In this document: positions 8,352-16,229 of the stretch, one piece after another
Layout of the letters: every line of letters starts with the position of its first letter
Numbering within the stretch: the first letter of the stretch is position 1
Assembly: GCF_001698225.1 (NCBI RefSeq)
Contig: NZ_CP016594.1
Location: forward strand, 558,001 to 622,000
Direction: 5' to 3'
Length of the DNA stretch: 64,000 bases
Source of the DNA: Gordonia terrae
GTDB lineage: Bacteria > Actinomycetota > Actinomycetes > Mycobacteriales > Mycobacteriaceae
The notes under the pieces: generated by a model
What the model was told of the DNA's origin: nothing
The model's database searches: none
The model's input: the letters and a program-made list of their open reading frames with translations, nothing else
Made by a program: the position numbers and the translations under genes

Positions 8352-9551
8352 ATGAAGATAGGACCGTTTGATGTCGTACCCACGCGCCGCGACGCGCGGT
8401 TGGACATCGCCGATTATCGGGCCGCTGCGCGTCGTCGTCTACCCCGACCGGTGTGGGCTTACGTGGAGAACGGCGCGGACGACGGTCGAACCACTGCCGC
8501 GAACGCGTGGGCGTGGAGTCGATGGAATGTGCGACAACGCGTGCTGGCCGGAGTGCCGTCAGTCGACACCGCCACCACGGTGGTCGGTGATGACCTGGGG
8601 CTTCCGATTCTGCTTGCGCCCGTGGGTCTTGCGGGGGCTGTGGGAGGCGCCGGTGATCTCGCAGCCGTCGAAGCGGCCGAACGTGTTTCGACGCGCGCGA
8701 TCCTGAGCACCGGGTCAACCCACTCGCTCGAGGAAGTCGGCCGGTCGGCTACCTCGGCCGGTTGGTTCCAGCTCTATCCCTGGGGCGACCGGAATCTGAC
8801 CGGGTCACTCATCGATCGGGCTCGCGCCGCCGGGTTCGGCACCCTCGTCGTCACCGTGGATGTTCCTGTCGTCGGTAATCGATTGGGGGAGAGGCGCTTC
8901 GGTATGAATTCGGAACCATGGCTGTCGCCGGCCGTCGCTCTGCACTATGCCGCTCGTCCCCGCTGGCTCCTCGCAGCAGCCCGGCACCGGCGGTTCAGCC
9001 TGGCGAACCTGTCTGCTGCCGGCGACGACGGTGGGATCGCCGAGTCGGTTCGTCGCCACGCGATCGCGATGCGCCCCGACCTGTCCTGGGACGACCTGGC
9101 GTGGATGCGTGCCCGCTGGGACGGGCCCGTCGTGGTCAAGGGCGTCCTGGACGGGGAAGATGCCGCTCGCGCAGTCGACAGTGGTGCCGAGGGGGTGATC
9201 GTCTCCAACCACGGTGGTCGACAACTTGCCGGAACCCTGCCCACGGCTCGGGCGCTGGTCGACATCGTCGACCGGGTGGGGTGTGACGTAGACGTTCTCG
9301 TTGACGGTGGAATCCGTTCGGGCTCAGACGTTGTCGTCGCATTGGCGCTGGGGGCGCGGGCCGTCCTGATCGGTCGTCCCTGGCTGTACGGGTTGGCTGT
9401 GGGAGGCGTCGACGGTGTGTCCGGCGTACTCGACATACTCGATTCCGAGACGCGGCGCACCGCCCACCTGATGGGTGTGAGCTCACTTCGCGACTTGTCT
9501 CGCAGTCACCTTGCCTGTGTCGAAGGTGAGGTGGGAGATCTCTGGTGGTGA
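8352..9551 (+). CDS. FMN-dependent alpha-hydroxy-acid oxidase/dehydrogenase
   Basis: A 399-residue member of the LldD/glycolate-oxidase/lactate-monooxygenase family, which oxidises an L-2-hydroxy acid to a 2-oxo acid. Visible family features are WNVRQRVLAGV near residue 60, LPILLAPVGLAG, the Tyr and Gln in WFQLYPW, VTVDVPVVGNR, the FMN-contacting VVVKGVL (catalytic-region Lys), the active-site SNHGGRQL, and DGGIRSGSDVVVALALGARAVLIGRP in outline. The usual Asp after SNHGGRQL is Ala here (SNHGGRQLAG). In this block it could feed the TPP-dependent lyase at 26990. It is divergent from the crotonase gene and under operator copy 3. Confidence 0.9.
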   Translation: MKIGPFDVVPTRRDARLDIADYRAAARRRLPRPVWAYVENGADDGRTTAANAWAWSRWNVRQRVLAGVPSVDTATTVVGDDLGLPILLAPVGLAGAVGGAGDLAAVEAAERVSTRAILSTGSTHSLEEVGRSATSAGWFQLYPWGDRNLTGSLIDRARAAGFGTLVVTVDVPVVGNRLGERRFGMNSEPWLSPAVALHYAARPRWLLAAARHRRFSLANLSAAGDDGGIAESVRRHAIAMRPDLSWDDLAWMRARWDGPVVVKGVLDGEDAARAVDSGAEGVIVSNHGGRQLAGTLPTARALVDIVDRVGCDVDVLVDGGIRSGSDVVVALALGARAVLIGRPWLYGLAVGGVDGVSGVLDILDSETRRTAHLMGVSSLRDLSRSHLACVEGEVGDLWW

Positions 9552-9584
9552 TGACGCCACCGGTCGGTTACTTGCGGCCGGTCA

Positions 9585-9609
9585 CCATCCACCCATCATG
9601 GGTGGATGG
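9585..9609. terminator. Perfect hairpin between convergent genes
   Basis: CCATCCACCCA (9585-9595) and TGGGTGGATGG (9599-9609) form an exact 11-base stem with a three-base loop. It lies between the convergent FMN-oxidase and CGSC-partner genes. There is no T-tract, so the terminator role is inferred. Confidence 0.45.
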
Positions 9610-9639
9610 CAGGGGATCGGCACGAGGCGGCGTGACCGC

Positions 9640-10752
9640 TCACCGGGCGATGCTCACGGGCAGGGCGATGTCACACTCGTCGGTGGTGACGATCTCCTTG
9701 GAAACAGGCACATTCCCGTGCGCCCCGTACCCCCACGACATCATGACGCACGAGTAGGCGCCCGGGCCCCCGGCCACGAGCACCAGGACCGCTTCGGGTG
9801 ACTCCAGCGCCCTACGGTTGCCATGCGCGTCGACCGGAGCCTCGTCGGCGAGTGGGATGTCGCCGTTCAGCCGTGCCAGCTCGTATGGGTTGGTCGCCCT
9901 GTCATACAGCTCGCGCTGGATGTCTGCGCGGGTGTAACCCGCCGCATGAAGAGCCCTGGCGTGCTCGAGATTCAGGCAGACGACGACGGTGCCGCGTCCG
10001 GCGACCGCGTTGTTGTTGCCGGGCGACGTGATCGTCCGGGCTATCAGCTCGAGAAGACGATTGTGCTGGTCCGGGTCATCGTCATCGAGAACGCATGTGA
10101 GGGTGTGTGGTCCGAGGACGTTCACCGCGGTCAGCACGCTCTGTTCCGCGTCGAAGCCGAAGGTCTCGTGCAGCCGTGGGTACGGGCTCTCCTCGTGCTC
10201 CGCCAGACAGTACGACAGCTTGCCCGGGTGTCCGAGCAGGGTCATGTCGGTGAACCCCGGCCATCCTCCTCCGAGATTGATGAGGCACAGCCGAATTGCT
10301 CTGCCGATCGTGAGGTTCGCGGCGTGTCCGTAACCCAGGGCGCCGTGCGAACCGGAGATCGCGAGCGCCGGGGCGATCGGGCCGCTGACGATGAGCAGTG
10401 GGGTCAGCGCGTGCGTCGTCGACTGGACCGCGGACATGTCGAGTCGTTCGTCGCAGACAGCTTTCACGCCGGCCACGACCACCGGCAGATAGTCCGGGAC
10501 GCACCCCGCCATCACGGCGTTGATCGCCACCTTCTCGATGGTCGCCTCTCCCATCTGCGGGGCGACCCGTCCCAGGATGAGGTCACGGTCGAGGCCGGCG
10601 ATCGCTGCCGCGAACAACATCTCCTCGACACGTTCCCGCGTGGGGAGGATGACCGGGAGCCCGTCCGTACGGCGATTGTCGCGCAACCAGTTCTGCAGTT
10701 CGTCGTCCGAGCGGCCCTCTATCTCGCGTGAGACCAGCTTTGACTGTGCCAT
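9640..10752 (-). CDS. Conserved protein encoded with the CGSC protein (UGSC-partner type)
   Basis: A 370-residue soluble protein without a signal peptide. I recognise it only as the usual neighbour type of UGSC-family proteins. It has a helical N-terminus (DELQNWLRDNRRTDGLPVILPTRERVEEML), a conserved-looking centre with ISGSHGALGYGHAANLTIGRAIRLCLINLGG in outline, and a C-terminal Gly-rich GGPGAYSCVMMSWGYG. A CLINLGGGWPG stretch may form a binding loop. Its ATG follows the CGSC gene stop by one base, so the two are co-translated and probably form a complex. The reaction is unknown; a thiol-based reduction or lyase step is only a guess from the partner's CGSC motif. Confidence 0.6.
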   Translation of the reverse strand: MAQSKLVSREIEGRSDDELQNWLRDNRRTDGLPVILPTRERVEEMLFAAAIAGLDRDLILGRVAPQMGEATIEKVAINAVMAGCVPDYLPVVVAGVKAVCDERLDMSAVQSTTHALTPLLIVSGPIAPALAISGSHGALGYGHAANLTIGRAIRLCLINLGGGWPGFTDMTLLGHPGKLSYCLAEHEESPYPRLHETFGFDAEQSVLTAVNVLGPHTLTCVLDDDDPDQHNRLLELIARTITSPGNNNAVAGRGTVVVCLNLEHARALHAAGYTRADIQRELYDRATNPYELARLNGDIPLADEAPVDAHGNRRALESPEAVLVLVAGGPGAYSCVMMSWGYGAHGNVPVSKEIVTTDECDIALPVSIAR

Positions 10753-10753
10753 G

Positions 10754-11302
10754 TCAGTGCCCCACTCCGACGGGAAGCGGCTGTCCGGCGAGCACGCCGA
10801 TCACCTCGTGGACCGCTCCGGCCGCGATGCGTTCGATGTTCTCGACGCCGGTGCCGGAGACAGGGTGTGGGAGCGGCACCCGTGGCACGTCAGGCATTCT
10901 GGCCGAATCGGCGATGAACTGTGCGAGCTCGAGGAACTTGTAGGACACGAGGGCCACGGACGGTATGCCCAGTTTCGCGATCGCCGCAGCATCCCGCACG
11001 GTGCTGGAGGTACAGGAACCGCACTGCCCCAACGCCGTCACGACGATGTCGGAGTTCCGCACGTCCTCCAGCATCTCCTCGCTCACGGTGATCGTCGGGT
11101 CGTCTCGCTCGAAGAGTCGGATCACCGGGCGGTCGAGCTTCTCTTCGAGTAGCCGCCCGACCGCGGACAGCAGCGTTCCGGCGTCCGGGAAGCCGTTCGA
11201 GACCAGACCAACCCGCAGGCCGGCCTGTGTCACATCCGCTTTGAGTGTGTAGTCGACGACGTCGACGGGGTCGGACGCCGCAGGATCGTAGATGACTGGC
11301 AT
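10754..11302 (-). CDS. UGSC-family protein, cysteine (CGSC) form
   Basis: A 182-residue protein with the motif GQCGSCTSSTVRDA: Cys94-Gly-Ser-Cys97. In UGSC-family proteins the first position is selenocysteine or Cys; here it is a Cys codon, so no recoding is needed. The spaced Cys pair suggests a redox or thiol-catalytic site. The fold around it alternates hydrophobic strands and helices (LRVGLVSNGFPDAG, DIVVTALGQCGSC, LGIPSVALVSYKF), resembling the glycine-reductase GrdE/A-like alpha/beta type, but that is inference. ATG 11302 follows GAGAGGG by about nine bases. Operator copy 4 lies 143 bases upstream. It is the first gene of a two-gene unit with the 370-residue partner. Confidence 0.65.
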   Translation of the reverse strand: MPVIYDPAASDPVDVVDYTLKADVTQAGLRVGLVSNGFPDAGTLLSAVGRLLEEKLDRPVIRLFERDDPTITVSEEMLEDVRNSDIVVTALGQCGSCTSSTVRDAAAIAKLGIPSVALVSYKFLELAQFIADSARMPDVPRVPLPHPVSGTGVENIERIAAGAVHEVIGVLAGQPLPVGVGH

Positions 11303-11444
11303 TTTCGGAACCCTCTCGATGAAGCGCGGATGGTCGGTCTACCGCCGACTCGCGGGACGCCGGTGAGGAGCCCCTCAGCCGACGAGCGTCCTCGCGGGGG
11401 CGACTACTGCGCACCCAGGCACTGTGGCGACGCTCACACCAATG

Positions 11445-11458
11445 TTTATCATGAGAAA
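11445..11458. promoter_or_regulatory. Palindromic operator, copy 4
   Basis: TTTATCATGAGAAA upstream of the CGSC-protein unit (minus strand) and just past the stop of the quinone-oxidoreductase gene, so it serves only the leftward CGSC pair. Confidence 0.6.
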
Positions 11459-11505
11459 TGGTGCTGTCAAGGTGCGTGCGTGCTCGAACTGAGCCGCTGC
11501 GCTGC

Positions 11506-12483
11506 TCAGGGCACCAGCACGATCTTGCCGGTGTGACTACTCGCTTCTAGCCGTTCGTGGGCACGCGCGACATCGGCCAGCGGCATCACGCAGTCGATGA
11601 CAGGCTTGATGGCGCCTGATGCGTAGAGCGGCCACACCTGCTCGACCAGTTGGGAGCAGATCGCCGCCTTCTCGGCGAGTGGTCGGGGCCGGAGCGAGGT
11701 GGCGATGACTCGTGCGCGCTTGACCAGCAGTCGGCCGATGTTCAGGTCACCCCTTGTGCCACCTTGCATTCCGATGATCGCGAGTCGTCCGCCGGTTGCC
11801 AGTGTCTTCAGATTTCGATCCAGGTACGACGCACCCATGTTGTCCAGGATCACGTCGACGCCCCTGCCTCCGGTGGCTTCTTTCACCACTCCGACGAAGT
11901 CCTCGTCGCGGTAGTCGATCCCCACGTCCGCGCCGAGGTCCAGGCATGTGGCGACCTTGCCGGGACTGCCTGCCGTGGCGAACACGCGATGGCCGCGCGC
12001 GGCGGCCAGGCTGATGGCGAATGAGCCGATCCCGCCGGCGCCGCCGTGGACGAGGATGGTCTCACCGGGTTTCATTGCGGACTCCATGAAGACGTTCGAC
12101 CACACGGTGGCCGCGGCCTCGGGCAGAGCCGCAGCCGAGATCAGGTCCACGCCTGCGGGTACCGGCATCACTTGGCCCGCGGGTACGACCGCCCGGTCCG
12201 CGTACCCGCCGCCGGCGACGAGAGCACACACCTCGTCGCCCGGTTTCCACCGCGTGACGTCGTCGCCCACCGCGAGGACGGTGCCGCTGCACTCGAGGCC
12301 CATCACGTCGGTGACTCCTGGTGGCGGCGGATAGTTCCCGACCCGCTGATGGGTGTCGCCCTTGTTGACGGCCGTGGCCGCCACGCCCAGGAGTACTTCA
12401 CCGGAGGCGGGGGTCGGGTCGGGCAGCTCGCTGATCTGGAGGACCTCGGGCCCCCCGAACTCTCGGACGGTCACGGCTCGCAT
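11506..12483 (-). CDS. NADPH:quinone oxidoreductase-like (medium-chain reductase, zinc-free)
   Basis: A 325-residue MDR-superfamily protein resembling TP53I3/QorA quinone or enoyl reductases. It has the GroES-like N-terminal half (AVNKGDTHQRVGNYPPPPG, MGLECSGTVLAVGDDV), the NADPH-binding segment ILVHGGAGGIGSFAISLAAARG in outline around residue 145, and a substrate-domain end PLADVARAHERLEASSHTGKIVL. The zinc-binding Cys and His set of alcohol dehydrogenases is absent. AGGAG sits six bases before ATG 12483. It is divergent from the aldehyde dehydrogenase, with operator copy 5 between them. It may reduce an enone or quinone-like intermediate. Confidence 0.85.
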   Translation of the reverse strand: MRAVTVREFGGPEVLQISELPDPTPASGEVLLGVAATAVNKGDTHQRVGNYPPPPGVTDVMGLECSGTVLAVGDDVTRWKPGDEVCALVAGGGYADRAVVPAGQVMPVPAGVDLISAAALPEAAATVWSNVFMESAMKPGETILVHGGAGGIGSFAISLAAARGHRVFATAGSPGKVATCLDLGADVGIDYRDEDFVGVVKEATGGRGVDVILDNMGASYLDRNLKTLATGGRLAIIGMQGGTRGDLNIGRLLVKRARVIATSLRPRPLAEKAAICSQLVEQVWPLYASGAIKPVIDCVMPLADVARAHERLEASSHTGKIVLVP

Positions 12484-12531
12484 CGTCGGCTCCTCGTATG
12501 GAATTCGATCGGCGCATCACGCACCGGTGTA

Positions 12532-12545
12532 AACATCATGAGAAA
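12532..12545. promoter_or_regulatory. Palindromic operator, copy 5 (divergent promoter)
   Basis: AACATCATGAGAAA, identical to copy 7. It lies 49 bases from the quinone-oxidoreductase start (minus) and 72 bases from the aldehyde-dehydrogenase start (plus). TAAGAT and TAATGT directly to its right could be -10 elements. Confidence 0.6.
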
Positions 12546-12616
12546 TAAGATAATGTGTTCCACGTCGCAAGTCCACGGTCGGCGTGAGCGCCGGCTCTTC
12601 AGGAGGTTCTTCTGAC

Positions 12617-14122
12617 ATGACCGCAACCGGCCATCACCGATCCAGCGTCGACGGCACCGAAGTCGACGCCCGTGCCGCGGCATTCCTCTCGGCGGGGACG
12701 ATCCCGCACGTGATCGAGGGAGAACGCCGCATGTCACGGGTCGGCGGGGAGCGGCCGATCATGAATCCTTCGACCGGGAACCAGATCGGTGTGGTCGCCG
12801 ACGGCGACGCCGACGATCTCGACGACGCGGTCCGCAGTGCCCGCGCCGCATTCGAGGACGGGCGCTGGCGCCTGCTGGCCCCGCGTGAGAAGGAGGAGCG
12901 ACTCCATCGGCTCGCCGACCTGATCGCCGAACAGCGCGAGGTGACCGGCGACCTCGACGGGCTCGACGCCGGGATCGTGCGCAAGTACGCGTCGTTCGTC
13001 TCCCAGGCGTCGATCAACGCCCTGCGCTACTACGCGGGCTGGCCCACCAAGATCTCCGGTCACATGCCGCCGGTCGGGCCCGACTACACCGTCACCGAGC
13101 GGATCGAACCGATCGGCGTCATGGGGGTCATCAAGCCGTGGAACGGACCGGCGGCCTTCTTCAACCAGGTCGCCCCGGCGCTCGCGGCCGGCAACTCTGT
13201 CGTGCTCAAGCCGGCCGAACACACTCCTCTCACCGCCACGTACATGGCCCTGCTCGCCCTCGAGGCCGGCATTCCGCCCGGTGTGCTGAACGTGGTCCAC
13301 GGAGCCGGCGCGGTAGGCAGCGCGCTGGTCGCGCACCCCGGGGTCAATCGACTGTCCTTCACCGGTTCGGTCAACACCGGGCGAGCACTCGCCGCCGCGG
13401 CTGCGCAGACATTCAAGAAGGTGAACATCGAACTCGGCGGCAAGTCGCCGGTGGTCGTCTTCCCGGATGCGGATCTCGATCTGGCGGCATCGACGGCCGC
13501 GGGGTCGGTGTGGAACAACTCCGGTCAGGTCTGTACCGCCGGTTCGCGCACTCTGGTGCACCGCGACATCTACGACGACTTCCTCGAGCGCGCCGTGAAG
13601 GTGTCCGAAAACCTCACCGTCGGTCACGCTTTCGACGAAGCGGTCGATCTCGGACCCTTGATCACGCCGCAGCAGCGCGACAAGGTCCGCTCCTATGTGG
13701 ACATCGGACGGGCCGAAGGAGCCACGGTCAGACTCGCGGGTGGGGCGCCCGACTCGGGCGGCAACTTCCAGGCGCCGGTGATCTTTGCCGACGTCGACAT
13801 GTCGATGCGGGTGGCTCGGGAGGAGATCTTCGGCCCGGTGATGTCGGTCATCCCGTTCGACACCGAGGACCAGGCGTATCGAATCGCCAACGACACCGAG
13901 TTCGGTCTGGCGGCAGGGGTGTTCACGCGCGACATCGCACGCGTCGAACGAGCTGCCGACGTCCTGGACGCCGGCACGGTGTGGATCAACTGCTACCAGG
14001 TACTCGATGCGGCGGTGTCCTTCGGCGGCGCGAAGTACTCGGGATACGGCCGCAGCCTGGGGTCGCCTGCGCTGGAGGAGTACACGCGTCGCAAGTCGGT
14101 GTGGTCTCGCCGCTACCGATGA
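12617..14122 (+). CDS. NAD(P)-dependent aldehyde dehydrogenase
   Basis: A 501-residue ALDH-superfamily enzyme converting an aldehyde to the acid. Key motifs are the cofactor/oxyanion region IKPWNGPAAFFNQVAPALAAGN in outline, FTGSVNTGR, the general-base Glu in ELGGKSPVVVFPDADLD, and the nucleophilic Cys in NNSGQVCTAGSRTLVH. The C-terminal EIFGPVMSVIPF contains the second conserved Glu. ATG 12617 follows a perfect AGGAGG at ten bases; an upstream in-frame start at 12584 lacks this. In context it could oxidise the aldehyde released by the TPP-dependent lyase. Promoter with operator copy 5. Confidence 0.92.
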   Translation: MTATGHHRSSVDGTEVDARAAAFLSAGTIPHVIEGERRMSRVGGERPIMNPSTGNQIGVVADGDADDLDDAVRSARAAFEDGRWRLLAPREKEERLHRLADLIAEQREVTGDLDGLDAGIVRKYASFVSQASINALRYYAGWPTKISGHMPPVGPDYTVTERIEPIGVMGVIKPWNGPAAFFNQVAPALAAGNSVVLKPAEHTPLTATYMALLALEAGIPPGVLNVVHGAGAVGSALVAHPGVNRLSFTGSVNTGRALAAAAAQTFKKVNIELGGKSPVVVFPDADLDLAASTAAGSVWNNSGQVCTAGSRTLVHRDIYDDFLERAVKVSENLTVGHAFDEAVDLGPLITPQQRDKVRSYVDIGRAEGATVRLAGGAPDSGGNFQAPVIFADVDMSMRVAREEIFGPVMSVIPFDTEDQAYRIANDTEFGLAAGVFTRDIARVERAADVLDAGTVWINCYQVLDAAVSFGGAKYSGYGRSLGSPALEEYTRRKSVWSRRYR

Positions 14123-14138
14123 GATTCGCCTTGCGATA

Positions 14139-14152
14139 ATCATCATGATAAA
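14139..14152. promoter_or_regulatory. Palindromic operator, copy 6
   Basis: ATCATCATGATAAA, 51 bases upstream of the first gene of the long P450/acyl-CoA-dehydrogenase operon. It runs directly into TTAATGTGG, a possible -10 region with the same spacing as at copies 8 and 9. Confidence 0.65.
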
Positions 14153-14202
14153 TTAATGTGGCTTGTGACACAGTCGTCTGAAGTACAGGTGAGGGAAAGC
14201 GG

Positions 14203-14697
14203 ATGTCTACGACACAGGAAATGGTCGAACGGATGGCGCGCGTGGTCGATGACATGGAGATCCGACGGACGATCACCGACTACGCGACCCTTGTGGACGC
14301 GCGGCAGTGGAAGCGACTTGCGGCCATCCTCGACGAGGACGTCGTCGTGGAGTACCACAATGGCCGCACGACCGTGACGGGTGCGACCGCAGTGGCCGAA
14401 TACGTCGAGGCCAACACCTCGCACGTGTCATGGCAGCACCACATGGTGTCGCCGTATGGCGTCGACGTCGACGGTGACACCGCGTCCGCCCTTGCCTACC
14501 TGGTCTCACACCAGCAGATCCGCAACGACGACGCCGAGTTCCTCATGATGGCGGCCGATTACACGCTCGAGCTCGCCCGTCGCGATCGCGGATGGGTCAT
14601 CACCCACATGGTCCACACGATCAAGGTGGCGAGCTTCCTGCCGATCTCGTCCACACCGATCGCCGGTGCCGAGGTCCCCGCCGCCGTCCGCCACTGA
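14203..14697 (+). CDS. SnoaL/NTF2-like small enzyme
   Basis: A 164-residue protein of the NTF2/SnoaL-like fold, a cone-shaped barrel used by isomerases, cyclases and ring-hydroxylating small subunits. The opening helix with ITDYATLVDARQWKRLAAIL, the Asp-rich LDEDVVVEYHNG, HHMVSPYGVDVDGDTASALAYL in outline and the last strand RRDRGWVITHMVHTIKV are typical of SnoaL_4 proteins. A His pair (WQHHMV) could be catalytic. A GAGGGAAAG ribosome site precedes the ATG. It is the first gene of a 12-gene operon (to 26033), so it probably acts early, perhaps as an isomerase or hydratase of the steroid delta-isomerase type; the substrate is unknown. Confidence 0.75.
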   Translation: MSTTQEMVERMARVVDDMEIRRTITDYATLVDARQWKRLAAILDEDVVVEYHNGRTTVTGATAVAEYVEANTSHVSWQHHMVSPYGVDVDGDTASALAYLVSHQQIRNDDAEFLMMAADYTLELARRDRGWVITHMVHTIKVASFLPISSTPIAGAEVPAAVRH

Positions 14698-14742
14698 GAA
14701 CGTCTCGCCAACCAGCCAGCCAAGATTCGAGGACACATCACC

Positions 14743-16005
14743 ATGGCAGCCCATTCGACCCCCGAACTCACCGAAGCCGACCTGGCGGAAGCTGCGGAGC
14801 GGCTCAAGCGTGCCGAGGCCGCCGGTTGCCCGGTCGTCAACTTCGACTACACGACCCCGCAGCCGGCCTTGAGCTACTTCTCGAAGTTCGACGAGCTGCG
14901 AAACCAGGGGCCGACCGCGTACTCGTCCTACGGCCCCGGGTTCTGGATGCTGTTGACCTCCGATCTGGTCCGTGAGGCATACCAGACCCCGGAGGTGTTC
15001 AGCAGCCACGCGACCATCCCGTCGATCCCCAATCCGGACTGGCACTGGATCCCGACGATGGTCGACCCGCCGCAGCACAGCGAGTACCGTCGGATGCTCA
15101 ACATCGCGTTCTCGCCCCGTTTCGTGAAGCAGAACGAGGACCGGATCCGACAGGATTGCATCGAGACCATCGAGAAGTTCGCCGCCGACGGAAAATGCGA
15201 CTTCATCGAGCAGTTCGCGAAAGTGTTTCCGACACAGGTTTTCCTGCGTATCGTCGGCCTGCCGATGGAGCACACCGAGATGTTCATGGCGTGGGTCGAG
15301 GCGACCTTCGAGGGCCTCGGCCACTTCGGGGACAAGGCGGTCAGCCAGCGCGACGCGCAGATCGCGATCCGCGGTTACTTCTCGGAGATCCTGAAAGACC
15401 GGCGGGAGAACCCGCCGGCCAATGCCGAGGATGACTTCTTCTCCATCCTGGCCAACACCGTGATCGGCGGCGAACCGATCACCGACGAGAACTTCGCCAA
15501 CATGTCCGAGGTCATCCTGCTGGCCGGGCTGGACACGGTGAAAAGTCAGCTCAGCTACATGTTCTACTGGCTGGCCAACAACCCGAGCGATCGTGAATGG
15601 ATCGTCCGCGAGCCGGAGATCATCCCGAATGCCGTGGAGGAGTTCCTGCGGGCCCACAACATCGTCATGACCGCTCGAAAGGTGACCGAGGACACCGATT
15701 TCCACGGTTGCCCGATGAAGAAGGGCGACATGGTGATGGTCGCCAACCCCTCGGCGTCGCGGGACGAGGCGGAGTTCGACAACCCGACCGAGATCCAGCT
15801 CGACCGTCAGATCACCACTCATTACTCCTTCGCGGGCGGTCCGCACCGCTGCGTCGGCGCGCACCTCGCCCGCAAGGAGTTGGCGATCGCGCTCGAAGAG
15901 TGGCACAAGCGCATCCCGAACTACTCCGTCACCAACACCGAGGGCCTTGTCGAGGCGGGCCCGCAGGTCGGACTGGAACGACTGGAGCTGGGGTGGACGG
16001 TATGA
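14743..16005 (+). CDS. Cytochrome P450 (P450cam-like), paralogue A
   Basis: A 420-residue soluble bacterial P450. The heme-ligand loop is FAGGPHRCVGAHLAR with Cys370; the I-helix reads AGLDTV with the conserved Thr265, as in P450cam; the K-helix ExxR is EFLR at 300-303. AGGA precedes ATG 14743. The following ferredoxin gene overlaps its stop, so the electron donor is co-translated. It differs from the second P450 (31178-32440) at 64 of 420 aligned positions by my count, about 85% identity, mostly in the first 50 residues and around 195-220. It should hydroxylate an unactivated carbon of the pathway substrate. Confidence 0.95.
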   Translation: MAAHSTPELTEADLAEAAERLKRAEAAGCPVVNFDYTTPQPALSYFSKFDELRNQGPTAYSSYGPGFWMLLTSDLVREAYQTPEVFSSHATIPSIPNPDWHWIPTMVDPPQHSEYRRMLNIAFSPRFVKQNEDRIRQDCIETIEKFAADGKCDFIEQFAKVFPTQVFLRIVGLPMEHTEMFMAWVEATFEGLGHFGDKAVSQRDAQIAIRGYFSEILKDRRENPPANAEDDFFSILANTVIGGEPITDENFANMSEVILLAGLDTVKSQLSYMFYWLANNPSDREWIVREPEIIPNAVEEFLRAHNIVMTARKVTEDTDFHGCPMKKGDMVMVANPSASRDEAEFDNPTEIQLDRQITTHYSFAGGPHRCVGAHLARKELAIALEEWHKRIPNYSVTNTEGLVEAGPQVGLERLELGWTV

Positions 16006-16229
16006 CCATGCACGACACCGCAATCCGTCGAATCACCATCGACACCGGCCGGTGCAGCGGTCACGGACGCTGCTACACGCTGGCCCCCGACGTGTTCGAT
16101 CCCGACGACGAGGGCTTTCCGGTCCTGCTCGCCGAGACCGTCACCGGCGATTCGCCGCACCTGCGTGACGTGCAGGCAGCCGTGGACGGCTGCCCGGAGC
16201 GCGCCATCTCGATGGAGGCCGAGGCATGA
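16002..16229 (+). CDS. Single-cluster ferredoxin for the P450
   Basis: A 75-residue ferredoxin with the actinobacterial P450-partner pattern C-x2-H-x2-C...CP: Cys18, His21, Cys24 and Cys64-Pro65. His in place of one Cys predicts a 3Fe-4S cluster or an unusual 4Fe-4S ligand. It passes electrons from the reductase encoded at 24858 to the P450. The ATG overlaps the P450 stop (ATGA), and its own stop overlaps the next ATG, so translation is coupled on both sides. Confidence 0.92.
   Translation: MTMHDTAIRRITIDTGRCSGHGRCYTLAPDVFDPDDEGFPVLLAETVTGDSPHLRDVQAAVDGCPERAISMEAEA

Noticed and set aside
10754..11302. Possible selenoprotein because of the UGSC-family match
   Set aside because: The first motif position is encoded by a normal Cys codon and there is no in-frame UGA, so it is the Cys form.
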